Positions 43,376-54,453 of a stretch of DNA of 64,000 nucleotides are shown here, in pieces. Source of the DNA: Blepharisma japonicum (Eukaryota > Ciliophora > Heterotrichea > Heterotrichida > Blepharismidae); NCBI GenBank assembly GCA_949751835.1, contig CATKHK010000032.1:186001-250000 (forward strand). Direction: 5' to 3'. Positions within the stretch are counted from its first letter, which is position 1; each line of letters starts with the position of its first letter. The position numbers and the translations under genes are program-made. The notes under the pieces were generated by a model. It saw nothing but the letters and a program-made list of their open reading frames with translations. It did not search any database and was not told the DNA's origin.

Positions 43376-44632
43376 ATGGTTGAAGGGAGAAAGTTAGAGC
43401 CTCAGGACTTTCAATTTGTTGAAATTTTAGGCAGAGGAGCTTATGGCCGGGTCGCTAAAGCAGTTAGAAAAGAAACTGGAGAAACTTTTGCAGTAAAAAT
43501 TATAGAGAAAGCCCACTTAAAGAAAGAAAACAAAGCACGACAAGCTTTGATTGAAAAAAATATTTTAGCAAAGCTAAGAGACCACCCAGGGACGGTACGG
43601 CTTCACCATACATTTCAAGATACAGAAAACCTTTACTTTGTACTTGAGTTCTGTCCGAATGGTGACTTGCTTGATCTTATCAATAATTTTGAAGGGCATT
43701 TTCCAATAGAGCTTGCAAAATTTTACACAGCTGAGCTCATAGAAATTTTGGATTTACTTCACCAGCGAGGCGTAATTCATAGGGATTTGAAGCCAGAAAA
43801 CCTTTTATTGTCCCAAGATTTTCACTTAAAATTAAGTGATTTTGGGACTGGCAAAGAACTAAACCCAGACCCAGATGGGGCTGAGCTAAGTAGGGAAAGG
43901 CGAGGGACTTTTGTAGGAACTGCTGAATATGTCTCTCCTGAGGTTTTGCTAGACCAAGAAGTCGGCAAAGAAGCTGACCTTTGGGCTTTAGGCTGCATGA
44001 TCTACCAATTTGTAAATGGGAGACCTCCATTTCAAGCTATGAACGACTATTTGATATTTGAGTTAATAAAGGAAAGCAGAGTAAATTATCCTGACACAAT
44101 GCCATTTGATGCTGCAGATTTAGTTAGCAAGCTGCTGGTTTTAAACCCAAAAGAAAGACTTGGTGCAGGAAATCCTGGTGAAGTTAATGATATGAATGCT
44201 TTGAAAAATCATCCTTTTATTCAAGGAATTGATATGGAAAGGATCTTTGTGACTCCAATTCCATATGATAATATGCCTGACAAATCAAAAGACTCCTCAG
44301 ATGATGAATTAGAAGTCCAGCTGCTAAATCGAGATAATAGAGATCGTGGAGTTGTCATGACTGGATTGGTCAAGAAAAAAGCAGGGTGGGTTTATAAGAA
44401 ACGGCAGCTAACTATCACAAATCAGCCAAGAATTTTATATAGCGATATTGACAATAACTATAAAGGAGATGTCCCGCTCTCAGCTGAGGTTCGAGCAGAG
44501 CTTAGAGGAGGCAAAGACTTTGCAATTGTGACGCCCAGTAGGACTTATCTTTTTAAGGAAATTATTGGGGATCCTCAAAAGTGGGTTGATGGGATAAATA
44601 AATTTATTCGAGAGCATTTCGGGAGACATTAA
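43376..44632 (+). CDS. PDPK1: 3-phosphoinositide-dependent protein kinase 1 (PDK1)
   Basis: 418 residues: an AGC-type kinase domain (about 12-290) followed by a PH domain (about 325-415). Kinase motifs are intact: GRGAYGRVAKA, AVKIIEK, HRDLKPENLLLS, DFGTGKELN and the activation segment RRGTFVGTAEYVSPE, which is PDK1-like. The PH part includes KKKAGWVYKKRQLTITNQPR and the closing helix DPQKWVDGINKFI. PDK1 phosphorylates the T-loop of other AGC kinases. Starts 39 bases after the GTPBP1-like gene on the same strand. Confidence 0.94.
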   Translation: MVEGRKLEPQDFQFVEILGRGAYGRVAKAVRKETGETFAVKIIEKAHLKKENKARQALIEKNILAKLRDHPGTVRLHHTFQDTENLYFVLEFCPNGDLLDLINNFEGHFPIELAKFYTAELIEILDLLHQRGVIHRDLKPENLLLSQDFHLKLSDFGTGKELNPDPDGAELSRERRGTFVGTAEYVSPEVLLDQEVGKEADLWALGCMIYQFVNGRPPFQAMNDYLIFELIKESRVNYPDTMPFDAADLVSKLLVLNPKERLGAGNPGEVNDMNALKNHPFIQGIDMERIFVTPIPYDNMPDKSKDSSDDELEVQLLNRDNRDRGVVMTGLVKKKAGWVYKKRQLTITNQPRILYSDIDNNYKGDVPLSAEVRAELRGGKDFAIVTPSRTYLFKEIIGDPQKWVDGINKFIREHFGRH

Positions 44633-44740
44633 TTAAATTAGTTATCACACTTACAAACATATTGTCTTCATTCTTTTTAATTTACTTAATTTTATATTAA
44701 AAACAGAATTTAATTTATCTAATATTCATTATTTACTGCT

Positions 44741-45809
44741 TTATCCTTTAATTAACCCTAAAACATTATATCGATTCACCAAAAAACTGATAATGATGAC
44801 CAAAAATACAAAAATAGTTGACATCATAAATTGTAGCACTCTTTGTTTCTTCTGATATATTCTTGCCACCTTCACTTCTCCTTTCAATGCAGAGCTAAAA
44901 TAAATCTTACTCCTCAGGGAATTTTCTTTCGCTTGCCCTCACAAGATTTTCAGGAGGAACACTTAGCATCATATTAAAAGCATCAGCACAAATTGCTTCC
45001 ATGTCCAATTTATCCACCAAATCTGAAAAATGCTGATGCACATCAGGCATTGATTCAAACGACAAAATTTCTTTTGTCTGTGTCAAAATGATTGCTGATG
45101 TAATATAAACTGGTGCTAATGGATGAGTTCCCAGCATAAAATCAAAAACACGACAAAGTGTATTAAAATTTACGATATTATGAGACAGCCAGGTAAGAAT
45201 CCAGGATAAGCTGAACATAGGAGAATTTAAATCAGTTTCAAAAGTATAGACTGATTCCAGTTTTTTCGCCAATTTTGAGTTTTGTGTTCTTAATAGTTTA
45301 TAAATTAGCATCATTTCAGGATATACTGAATCTTCAAAACTTTTTCTCATTGAATCTTTTATGTGGAGTAGGGCACATTGAGAACTCATTTTAAAGCCAA
45401 GATCTTCTCCACCAATTATTAAAAAAGTACTGCAAACTGAGTGGAAACCTTGGAAATAATGGAGGTCGGGATTGTGTTTTATAACTCCATTCACAATATT
45501 TGAAAGCTCAATTCGGAGATTTTTTCGGATCTCTTCTGTGTAGGATTCACATATGTCGAAATTATATAAAGATCTGTCTATATCCCTCTGGATTATGTCA
45601 GAATAAGAGTTAGATAAATCTATGCTTTTTCAATCCGCCATAAAATCAGATATATTATCGATTTCCAAAAGCAGTGGCCAAATTTGTTTCCTGTAATCAT
45701 TACTTATAAGCCCATTTGGAGCTATGCATAACTCTTTAAGCTTCAATAAATCCCTCTCTTTTCAAGCTTTCTCAATCTTACAAAGCTTTTTCTTGATAAT
45801 TTTATCCAT
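44741..45809 (-). CDS. TBC1D20: TBC-domain Rab GAP with C-terminal membrane anchor, TBC1D20-like
   Basis: 350 residues after removing a 16-nt intron at 44895-44910. Residues about 40-260 form a TBC domain: RKQIWPLLLEID, the arginine-finger region QRDIDRSLYNFD, and the glutamine-finger motif HYFQGFHSVCSTFL. The exon after the intron adds a membrane helix (FMMSTIFVFLVIIISFLVNR) near the C-terminus, just as in animal TBC1D20 and yeast Gyp8, ER-bound GAPs for Rab1. Two TGA codons are Trp (EKAWKER, MADWKS). Without removal of the intron the protein would stop before its anchor. Confidence 0.92.
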
Positions 45810-45957
45810 TTTATATTAACTCTTAGCTGGAACTGAACAAACAAATATTTGAAAGAAGTAAATCATCATTATTTATGGAGTATAAAATATTAATTGTTTT
45901 TTGGAGTAATTTTTGTATTTTCAAGTTTCATGTAGCTTTATTTTAGTATATTATTAA

Positions 45958-46602
45958 ATGTCACATGTACTCAAAGATTCCACAAACTTGCCATTGCAAA
46001 AACCATCAGGGCCTAGAGTATCTGAAACAACTTACAGAAAGCCGATATTTAAAGCAAAGCGCTTGATTGAGTCAGGTGTAACAACAAGAGCCGTTTCCTT
46101 ATCTTCAGCGCGGGATCTTGAAGAATGCTTAGAAAATAGCGTTAAAAATTCGCCCTTCCAAGATGATCCTTTTGCCTCTGGAACTGAAAGCCCTCACATT
46201 TGTGGCACAGCTCAATCTTCCCAATCGAGTATAATTGAATCTTCTGTCAAAAAAAATTTAGACTTTGATGAAAAAGGGCTTCAAGAATGTTTTTCACTAT
46301 TAATGACTCCAGTGTTCGGCAAAAGGTCACGAGAAGAGACTATATCAAGAGTAGGTAAAAAATCTAAAGAAGAGGTAAAAACAATTGATAATATGCAGAT
46401 CGAGCTATTAGACCCTGATTTAATGGCTTCTGAGTATTTTAGGTGTTACAAAGAAAGCGACGTTATTTCTGACTTAGATGTCAGAGACAATGTAATAAAA
46501 AATGAGTGCGACGATGATTGTCCAACTGACGACGCACAGATAGAGGTATGTATATCGTATTTGGCAGCCCAGATTGAGCAGGCTATCTTAAGTGAGGTGT
46601 AA
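45958..46602 (+). CDS. Hypothetical protein, 214 aa
   Basis: A frame from MSHVLKDSTNLPLQKPSG to TAA. It is Ser-rich with an acidic C-terminal half (NECDDDCPTDDAQIEVC) and a basic patch (GKRSREETISRVGKKSKEE) that could be a nuclear localisation signal. No domain recognised. Convergent with the TLDc gene, 51 bases apart. Confidence 0.68.
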   Translation: MSHVLKDSTNLPLQKPSGPRVSETTYRKPIFKAKRLIESGVTTRAVSLSSARDLEECLENSVKNSPFQDDPFASGTESPHICGTAQSSQSSIIESSVKKNLDFDEKGLQECFSLLMTPVFGKRSREETISRVGKKSKEEVKTIDNMQIELLDPDLMASEYFRCYKESDVISDLDVRDNVIKNECDDDCPTDDAQIEVCISYLAAQIEQAILSEV

Positions 46603-46653
46603 CGATCATCACTTAGAATTAAAATTAATTTTCTGCTTGAATTTAATAATCGT

Positions 46654-47847
46654 TTAAAGTGGATACTGATTAAGAAAAGATTTGAACTCAAACGCGTCGA
46701 ATTTTTCGCCTTCATGCATCATCTTCATTTTTCTACTTTTGTATTCAATTTGGTGCTGCCTTGCCAGCTCATCTCCACATCCCCATAGTTCAATTTCGCT
46801 GATTTCGATGTTTTCTTCAGTATTTTCTTTTAAAAGTAGCCCTGGAGTGTATCCAGCATTATTATGGTCTGTGATTCTAGAATAAGAATCAATATCTTCT
46901 GAAATCCATAGCTTGGCTTCTGACGGAGTTCCTCCTCCAAATCCAAGTCCTCTGGGGTTTGATTTTATATTCAAGAATATAATATTTCCTTTTTCTGCTT
47001 GCCTTAGCACAGTATATCCATTTGCGAAGGAAAACAGAAAACTGTCTATTTCATAAGTATTTTTCCTTTTTTTGTATTTTCTCTCTACAAATCCTCCAAT
47101 TACAGTTTCATCTTGCAATTTAATGATAATCATTAACGAGCTTGGGTAGCCTTCTACCCCCTCTTCAATTCCTTTGAAGCTTAAAATAGAGTCACGAGAC
47201 AGATAAAGACAATGAAATTCAAGTAAATGTGTAAAAACTGGGCTGGATAAGTATATAAAAGGTAGAGCTTTGCTTAAAAGGGTATTTAATGCAGGGATAT
47301 GGGGAACATAATACTTCTTCGCCCCAAGCAGTCTTTGTTTTAAAAAATCTGGAAAAACGTTTTCTATTACTGGAAATTGTTTATGAAAATACTCCTGAAT
47401 TTCAGCGATATTGTCACTTTGAGGTCGAATTTTCTCTATAAGTGTTGGGTCACCTTTAAAAATTGCTAATAATAATTTTGTGAGGGTTGCTGAGTTGTGC
47501 TTTGTATCAGTTTTTAGCTGAATTACATCAGCGAGTCTTTCTATTGGACCTTTCGGCGTTGTAGTATCTACGCTTTCTCTTCCTACAGAAGTTTGTCCAT
47601 ATACAAGTATTTCAACTGCTCTGACGAATCCTACAAAGTCTTCAGGCCATTTCATGTATTTTTTAAAGAACTTATCCAGGTAATTTTCAAAGGTTCTATG
47701 GTTTTTAACATAAAAGACAGTATGGAATCTATCTCTATCAGTTGCGTTATATAAATAAAAGTGATCGAAATGATCTCTTAGTCTTGCAAGCTGAGATTCA
47801 GAGAAGAGACTATTTTCTGGATAATTTCGAGAGCATTGGCATCCCAT
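46654..47847 (-). CDS. TLDc-domain protein, N-myristoylation signal
   Basis: 397 residues. The N-terminus MGCQCSRN fits N-myristoylation on Gly2 plus palmitoylation on Cys3/Cys5, implying membrane attachment. The C-terminal half is a TLDc domain: YLSRDSILSFKGIEEGVEGYP, MIIIKLQDETVIGGFVERKY, FLNIKSNPRGLGFGGGTP and the closing ISEIELWGCGDE. TLDc proteins regulate V-ATPase disassembly or protect from oxidative stress. The N-terminal half (residues 20-180) is helical and resembles the EF-like region of TBC1D24/TLDC1-type proteins. No introns. Confidence 0.9.
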   Translation of the reverse strand: MGCQCSRNYPENSLFSESQLARLRDHFDHFYLYNATDRDRFHTVFYVKNHRTFENYLDKFFKKYMKWPEDFVGFVRAVEILVYGQTSVGRESVDTTTPKGPIERLADVIQLKTDTKHNSATLTKLLLAIFKGDPTLIEKIRPQSDNIAEIQEYFHKQFPVIENVFPDFLKQRLLGAKKYYVPHIPALNTLLSKALPFIYLSSPVFTHLLEFHCLYLSRDSILSFKGIEEGVEGYPSSLMIIIKLQDETVIGGFVERKYKKRKNTYEIDSFLFSFANGYTVLRQAEKGNIIFLNIKSNPRGLGFGGGTPSEAKLWISEDIDSYSRITDHNNAGYTPGLLLKENTEENIEISEIELWGCGDELARQHQIEYKSRKMKMMHEGEKFDAFEFKSFLNQYPL

Positions 47848-47959
47848 TTTGATTTATGATATTGCTAGTAAATTTTACTTGCAAAAGGAATATTTATTAT
47901 GAAATTATTATTTTTCTAAAAAATGAATGATATTTTAGCATATTTTATATAATTTTGTC

Positions 47960-49153
47960 CTATTTTAAAAGTGATGGAGTTGTTGGCATTATTCTTTCAA
48001 TTGGCAAAAGCCTTAAATGAGTATTTGGCTTTGAAAATGGATTTTCAATAGACAAACTTGCTGTTTTAAAAGACTTTATTGGTGGAGTTCTATGTGTAAA
48101 CCTTCTCTTGAACTTATTTTCAAGTCTCACACTGTTAACATAAGAATTCTTATAAACTCCTCATCTCAGCCCTTGTATATAATTTCTCCTCAATTCTTTA
48201 TCGCTAGGACAAGGAGATGTCATATTCAAAATCTCTTGCATATCATATGCATCTACAAATCTGAAATCCTGTGGATTCACTTTATAAACAGATGTCGGCA
48301 TAGTCGCAATAGCAGAGCATTGATAAGCTAAACTTCTAAGGCTTTCAAAAGCTCCCACAAAATCTCCTTTTGTTAGATGTTCAACTTCAACTAATTTTGT
48401 CTCAATCTGCATATCGCTATAATCAAAGGTTTTTGGATCATTCATAGAAAACGATATATCATTTACATTTTTAACAACTTTAAAATCAATCCTTCTCAGC
48501 AATTTTATAGATCCTTGTGTAATAAAATAAATCGCTTCTGCTTTGCTGCCTTGCTTAGAAATAATATCATTTGTTTTAAATTCAATAGGCTTTTTGGCTT
48601 TATTAGAAATTTGTCGTAAAACATCATCAGGTACGAGTGAGAAAAAAGGGTGTTTTCTAAAATATTTAAAAGCTTTGGATTTTATTTGGATGTCGTCTCC
48701 TTTGATTTCTATATCATAAGCTTCTTTTGAGAGTCCAATAAGTTCTACATATGTAGTAGAAATTGCAGTAGCCGCTCTTGGAGTTCCATAAATTAACCCA
48801 AGCTCCCCAAAAGTGTCATCCTCTTTTAGCTCTGATACTGTTTCAGTCCAAGTTTTTCCATCTCTAGTCTGTTCAGCTGATATTGAAACTCTTCCAGAAA
48901 GAATGATATAAAATGCATCAGCTTCATCTCCTTGTTTAAAAATGACTTGTTTTATCCCAAAAGAATGCAAAGTCACATGTTTACATAGCTGTTTTAACTT
49001 TGGAGTATATTTATACTCTTCAAACATTTTTATGTCCTGATTATCAATTACCCCTAAAAGCTCTACAAGTTCATTTAATTGAGATTCAGATCTTTGTTGA
49101 GGAGAAAGTGACAAAATTTGTCTAAGTCTTGTTTTTCTATCTGAGGACTGCAT
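47960..49153 (-). CDS. Cyclic-nucleotide-binding domain protein
   Basis: 397 residues; one TGA is Trp (GLRWGVYKN), after which 67 more residues run to a TAG. Two CNB-like modules are visible. The first (about 60-170) has FKQGDEADAFYIILSGRVSI and the phosphate-binding-cassette-like FGELGLIYGTPRAATA, where the usual order is FGELALL..PRAAT, so it may bind cAMP or cGMP. The second (about 185-300, SKQGSKAEAIYFITQGSIKL) has a degraded cassette (FVGAFESLRSLAYQCSA). No kinase or inhibitor segment is present, so it resembles CNBD2-like axonemal/PKA-R-related proteins. Confidence 0.87.
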
Positions 49154-49194
49154 TATTATTTTGTTTTTATAATTAATTATTTCATAACAAAGAT

Positions 49195-49809
49195 TTATTT
49201 TTTCTCAAGAATGTATATGTTTTGGATATTATTAGGCTGCTGCTGAGGGTTTGAGTACCTTCTTTTAGGATGGGTCACTGTGTTTTTCCTCCTTTCTTCT
49301 AATCTCTTTTCTAAACTATCACCTTCTTGGGTTTTGATATTTTCTTTAATTCGTATACTTGTTAAAGAAGTTTCATTACTGTGGGAAGTTATAGCGTCTG
49401 TAGTTTTCTTTACAAGAACAGGTCTATGTTTTGCAGATTGAGGCCTTTTAGCTATATGATTTTCTTCTTGCTTTACTAGAGTAATTTTAACTTCAGGAGC
49501 TTTTTCAATGATTTTCGGTTTTTGGTGAAATAAATTCAACACTTCAGGCCTGGACATAAGCCTTCGTAGCCTTTCATTATAATGAATAAATTTTAAATCT
49601 CCAACAGCTTCGTAATATTCGATAGCTTTCTATATGAAAATTACAGTATATAATTCCATCAGTCTTGATACTTTTTCTATTGTTATGCTAAAATCAAGCT
49701 CGATTTCAAAGTTGAGGATTAAGTCAGCAAAATTTCTGGGGAGACCAATATTAAATACATAGCCTGCTGACTTTGACATTGAGTGCACTGAATTACAATC
49801 TGTAAACAT
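49195..49809 (-). CDS. Hypothetical protein, 199 aa, one 15-nt intron
   Basis: Two exons joined by a 15-nt intron at 49630-49644 (GTAATTTTCATATAG). Splicing joins SRLMELYT to KAIEYYEAVGDLKFIHYNER, forming a helical hairpin like a MIT or TPR-type segment (residues about 40-80). The C-terminal half is basic and probably disordered (IAKRPQSAKHRPVLVKKT). No orthologue recognised; the build recalls ciliary or microtubule-associated proteins. Starts head-to-head with the gene at 49948, 138 bases apart. Confidence 0.75.
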
Positions 49810-49947
49810 GACAATATAATAATTTCATAATATTTTTCTATGAAATTTGATTTGTTGAATCATTAAGAAAAATCATTAATTTTAGCAGAGTTTAAATTAA
49901 TCTTGCATAAAATTCATTTCTCAGGTGTTTTAAGTTGTATTCCTAAT

Positions 49948-51369
49948 ATGGATAAAATTGAAATGAGCTGCAAAGATGCTAAATTTGATATTGATTACGA
50001 AGATTCGTTACGAAGACAAGTAAATATTATCTAGATTACAGAAACACAAAAGCTTCTCAAAGAAGAAAAAAACAACCTCAAAGCCAAAGAACTAGAACTG
50101 CGAAGGAAAGTTGACCAAAACAAAGCAAGCCAAGTTTTGAATTCTTTAAAACTCAAAAAACAAAGCCAAGATTTGCATGCATTTCTAGATGAAAGCAGAA
50201 AGCAATGGGTGCTTGACATAAAACATACCATAAACTCAGTAGAAGTAAAATATAGTTAGCAAGCAAAAATAGCAAGAATGCAAAATCAGATGGAAAGTCT
50301 CAAAATCATTTCCAAAATCTATGAGTCTTTTGAACCATTAGCTGTTTCTGCTAAGTTTTTAGACGTGACTCAGCTAAATGACAAGTTTGAAGACAGTTCA
50401 AGTTTTAACCAAAATTCATTTGAAATGCATGAAGAGCCTACAGTTGAGAAAATAAAAGTCTCGAATCATGCATTTAAGCCAACTTTGACAACCCAAAAAG
50501 TTTTCCAAGGGGACTATTCAGATGAGTTTTCAGATACATCTATACAATCTATTTCTCAAGCTTCGTTACTACATATAAAGGCTTCTCTAAAAAGTTACTT
50601 ACGTAAACTAAAAATTTCAAATGGGTCAGATTTTGATATTGAAGAAATTTTGCTTCAAAAAGAAGAAACCCCTCATTTGTCAACCAACCGAGACTTGTGC
50701 CAGCCAAAAGTAACAGTAAATAATCTATCTTCTAGTGAGGATGAAGGAGCTGATTCAGTTTCAACACGATCAATCCCAGAAATGATTTCAAAGCAGCCTT
50801 CATTTACTGAATCCCACAGTGATTCAGTATCACAAAGGACTTCCCCAGAGCCTATTTTTAACCAATCATCAATAACTTCTAATAGTGGCTCGATACAAAA
50901 TCAAGAATCTATTACTAATCAGCCATCAATTATTAATTATCGTAGTGAGTCTATACAAAGTTATTTAGACGCAGAGCTTGAAGGAAATTTCATTCAAGCA
51001 GAAATTGAGGATGAATTCGCAATTGGGGATGAAATAAACCATTCTTCTGATGAATCTCAGATTGAGATGGACACTTATGAAATTGAAGCAAAACCATTAA
51101 CTTCAAGGGAAGGCCCAATGTTTACTAATGTTCTGCAGTTAAGTAAATTATTTGTAGAAATTTCAGGCTCAGATTTCCCTGAGTCTCATGATTTTAAAGA
51201 TGAAATTTCATCTGATCAATTGTTACCTGAAAACGAAAATAAGCCGATTGAAGAAGAAGCTCATGCGGAAGAAGAAACAAGCCAAAATTTCGGATTTGAG
51301 GTAGAAGTTAAGACTGAAAAAAGAAAAAAATCATTTATGTCTATATTGTGTCCATGCTTTTTTAAATAA
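49948..51369 (+). CDS. Hypothetical coiled-coil protein with Cys-rich C-terminus, two 15-nt introns
   Basis: 463 residues from three exons, introns at 50020-50034 (GTAAATATTATCTAG) and 50245-50259 (GTAAAATATAGTTAG), both phase 0. Residues about 20-110 are coiled coil (ITETQKLLKEEKNNLKAKEL). The centre is acidic and Ser-rich with repeats of the form SESHSDSVSQRTSPEPIF / NQSSITSNSGSIQNQESI. The last residues KKSFMSILCPCFFK combine basic residues with two cysteines, which suggests palmitoylation and membrane attachment. No family recognised. Confidence 0.75.
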
Positions 51370-51393
51370 GTGGAAAATTATTATTTTATAAGA

Positions 51394-52068
51394 TTATTGG
51401 AACTCTTGCAGATAGTTATTAATGATTGTGCTCTGAAAAATCCCAGGAGATGCGCATCCATAATGAATGGATCTTCTTCTGCCTCTTTGATCAGGAGTAT
51501 ATCTCTCTGCTCTTTCATCTAATCTTTTCTCATTTATTTCTATTTTCAGCATATAATCGATATTTTGAGTCAAACTACCTCTCTTATTTTTACTTGGACT
51601 TGATGATCGACTATTTGGCTTATGTGTAGGAGGAGGGCTTAGCTCAATTGATCTTGGCTTCAAATAAGTATAAAATTCGCCTATGCTGTCAATTGAAGAA
51701 GCTTCTGAGCCTCTTCTCTTCCTAATCATCTTTATTTTAGGTTCTTTGATTTTCGATTCCAAAGAAATTATATCTCTCCCATTTCCTTGTTCAAAATTAT
51801 TATTCCATTCTTCATTCCTTCCTCGTTTGGATGAGAAATTTCTTATTGTTTCTCTCAGCCAGCTATCAGTATAAGTAGAACACATCGACGTAGTCATCAT
51901 ATGAGGCATAACAGTCTTATTGGAAAATCTCGTTATAGTAATTGGAGAATGGTTTTCCTTCCTTTTGCTTTCTCGGCTTGATGCCCTAGTTTTTACACTC
52001 AGCCTTGGCGAAGGAGCGAAAAATCTATTTGGCTGATTTATATAGCTCTGATATATAGGATTATTCAT
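51394..52068 (-). CDS. Hypothetical basic protein, 224 aa
   Basis: A frame from MNNPIYQSYINQPNRFFAPS to TAA. It is strongly basic and Ser/Arg-rich (RASSRESKRKENHSPITIT; SRSSSPSKNKRGSLTQNI), with no hydrophobic core, and likely disordered; several SP/RxxS sites could be phosphorylated. The ATG at 52068 is the first true ATG. Tail-to-tail with the preceding gene, 24 bases apart. No family recognised. Confidence 0.72.
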   Translation of the reverse strand: MNNPIYQSYINQPNRFFAPSPRLSVKTRASSRESKRKENHSPITITRFSNKTVMPHMMTTSMCSTYTDSWLRETIRNFSSKRGRNEEWNNNFEQGNGRDIISLESKIKEPKIKMIRKRRGSEASSIDSIGEFYTYLKPRSIELSPPPTHKPNSRSSSPSKNKRGSLTQNIDYMLKIEINEKRLDERAERYTPDQRGRRRSIHYGCASPGIFQSTIINNYLQEFQ

Positions 52069-52085
52069 TTTTAGCAATTATTATA

Positions 52086-54059
52086 TTAAACAGATTTCAT
52101 TACCCTCTTGCCTTTTGGCTTGAATACTCCTTCATAAAAAACGCGTTTTCCTCTAACATAAACGCCATGGATTTTCCCCATGAACTCCATACCAATAAAT
52201 GGAGATACTTCAGGGTATTGGGAGTGAACATCATTCACAGTTGACCTGCTGTATGGATCCCATATAAGCAAATCAGCAAATTTCCCTTTTTCAATGCTAC
52301 CTCGAGAATCGCTCACATTTAAAATTTTAGCTGGACAAAGGCTGAGCCATTTAGCTAGCCTTACAATATAGTGCTCAAGCTGTGACATAGAAGTGGCTGG
52401 GCCATTTAGCAAGGTTCAGACTGCTTGCAATGTAAAGCCTAAAGAGCAGATCCCATTAAGAGCTTTTTGGAAGTTTCCTGATTCTAAGGCTTTTAGCTCA
52501 GGCTTTATTGCAGCATGGCTTGAAACAATTGAATCTATTCCTTTCATTTTCAATAAGTCCCATAGCAGAAGTAGATTGGTTTGGCTTCTTATAGGAGGAT
52601 TTGTTTTAAATCTTGTGTCTCCATCTTTAATGGAAGCACTTGTAAAGCATAAAGAAGTCGCTGAAATTTCACATGACAAGCATTTAAATTCTTCTTTGGC
52701 TTGTCTGACTCTATTAAGTGCAGTTGCAGAGGATAAATTCGTCACATGAACTCTGCATAGAGACTTTTTTAGTCCTTGAATTATTTTTTCAACACCAGCT
52801 ATTTCTCAGCTGTCAGGAAAATTTGCTAAGTGGTATAAATAAATGCGTTCTTTTGAGCTTTTTAATTCAGTTTTTATTAATAGTGCAGAAGGCCTCTTCT
52901 TAGAAATCCTTGACTGATAAACATTATTAGTATTTTGATTTGGAACTTCCAGCGTGCTTGACTCTAAATTTTGGATCTTGACATCAGCTTTCGGGGATAG
53001 TGCTAATATAGAGCTAAATCCATCATTTTTAGAAGCCACTGGAGAAGTGGAAGAATAACTAGTAGATCCTGAGTTTTCATATGTAAATTGTTCAGCTTTA
53101 CATAAATTTTCGATATTTGCTTGATTTTCTTTAATTCTTTTATCAAGATCATCAAAAATAGTATAATTAGTTTTTTTTACCGTTCCATTTGGCTTTATAT
53201 CATCATCTTCTTCAAGAATTTCAGGAATCGGCAACTCCTTAGTATACCCCACATTTTGCTCAACAATTGCATGAGATGAGATTGATCTATTTATAACAGG
53301 TTTAATTGTCTTTGATTTCGTTTGGTGGGTTTGCCTTCGAAATCTCTTTTTTGGGGTCTCTTCAGGGTTTTCTTCTTCAGAACCATCAGACTCAATAGCA
53401 TCAGGAAAAGCTGCAGCAAAAGTTTTGGTTGAATCAATATTTTTTGATTCAAACCTTTCTTCTAATGTTGACAGCCTATTAGGCGAAGAATTATAAAGCA
53501 TTCTTGGATTCGGCAAAGTGGGGTCTATAAATAGTGTTAATTGACTTTCAGCCATCTCAGCAAATACTATATTAAGATTGGAAGGGATGCATTGAATTGT
53601 GGAACTTGGAGGAAAAAGGTAGCCTTTTACTCCAAAAAACCCTTGCGAAGCGAGATTTGGCAATTGCTCAAGATTGGTGATTTCTAAGGTAAAAATTTTG
53701 CCTACGTCACAATAAAGCTCACCTAATGGAGGTTGATCAATATAGTAGCCTACTTCTTCTAACAATAAAGTGACACCTCCTGAAACTGCAGCTTTGGTCA
53801 GATGAGTATAATCTTCTCATTCTCGGCGTACATTTAAATCAATAATTCCAGGCGAAATATAAAGGTCTTCACAATTAATTGGATTTCATTCGTTATACTT
53901 TTCAATGATAGAACACACTGAAATGTCTTTGTCTAAAACAATTACGTCATAAATTACTTCATCCAGAACTAGAATTATGCCAAAAATAGGTTTATTTGAG
54001 CGATTTGTTGTGTTGGTGAAGGTAACTATGTGTCTGCTGATAAACGCCTTTTTACCCAT
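52086..54059 (-). CDS. Allantoinase/dihydropyrimidinase-like pseudoenzyme
   Basis: 657 residues, continuous when four TGA codons are Trp. The fold is that of allantoinase-type amidohydrolases: ISPGIIDLNV (about 68-77), the GVKGYLFPP strand with the carboxylatable Lys (about 145), KTNPPIRSQTNLLLLWDLL, and the closing KGKFADLLIWDPYSRSTV. The metal ligands are missing, however: HxH is Asn76-Val-Arg78, the later His of HLSS is Asn441 (VTNLSS), and the SDHSP Asp is Ser (IVSSHAAI, about 514). A Ser/Glu-rich insert of about 150 residues lies in the middle. It is probably not a hydrolase and may be structural or regulatory, like the CRMP relatives of dihydropyrimidinase. Confidence 0.83.
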
Positions 54060-54453
54060 TTAGGAATTTTAAGAATGTTTATTAATATTGTGGGAAATTT
54101 CAATTTTCACAGAAGTGCCATAATAGATTATTTGTGAATTTACATTGAAAGAATATCCAACAATAATTAATCTATCATTATTCATAAATCTTCCATTTAT
54201 CATATTACTTTTACAATTTTTCCAAATTCTACAACTCGTCATTTCTCAAATATGAGCATTTTAAAATTCTTCAGTTATTAAAAACCCACTTTTTATGATC
54301 TAAATATTTATTATCAACATCTAAATTCTACATTTTTATTAAAATCTCTTCACCACTCACTTAAAATTCAATAAAACCGAATAATTTTGCAAATTAATCC
54401 TTTTCCTTTTTATATTTAAACTACCAAGATTTCCAAACTTATAAAGATTTAAA
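54060..54453. other. AT-rich intergenic spacer
   Basis: About 390 bases between divergent genes, AT-rich, presumably containing both promoters. No gene or RNA seen. Confidence 0.6.

Noticed and set aside
44746-44760. CCCTAA-like word, possible telomere
   Set aside because: A single occurrence without repeats, inside a gene's 3' exon; not a telomere.
50032-50034. TAG that seemed to break the gene at 49948
   Set aside because: It is the 3' end of a 15-nt intron (50020-50034); the frame continues after splicing.
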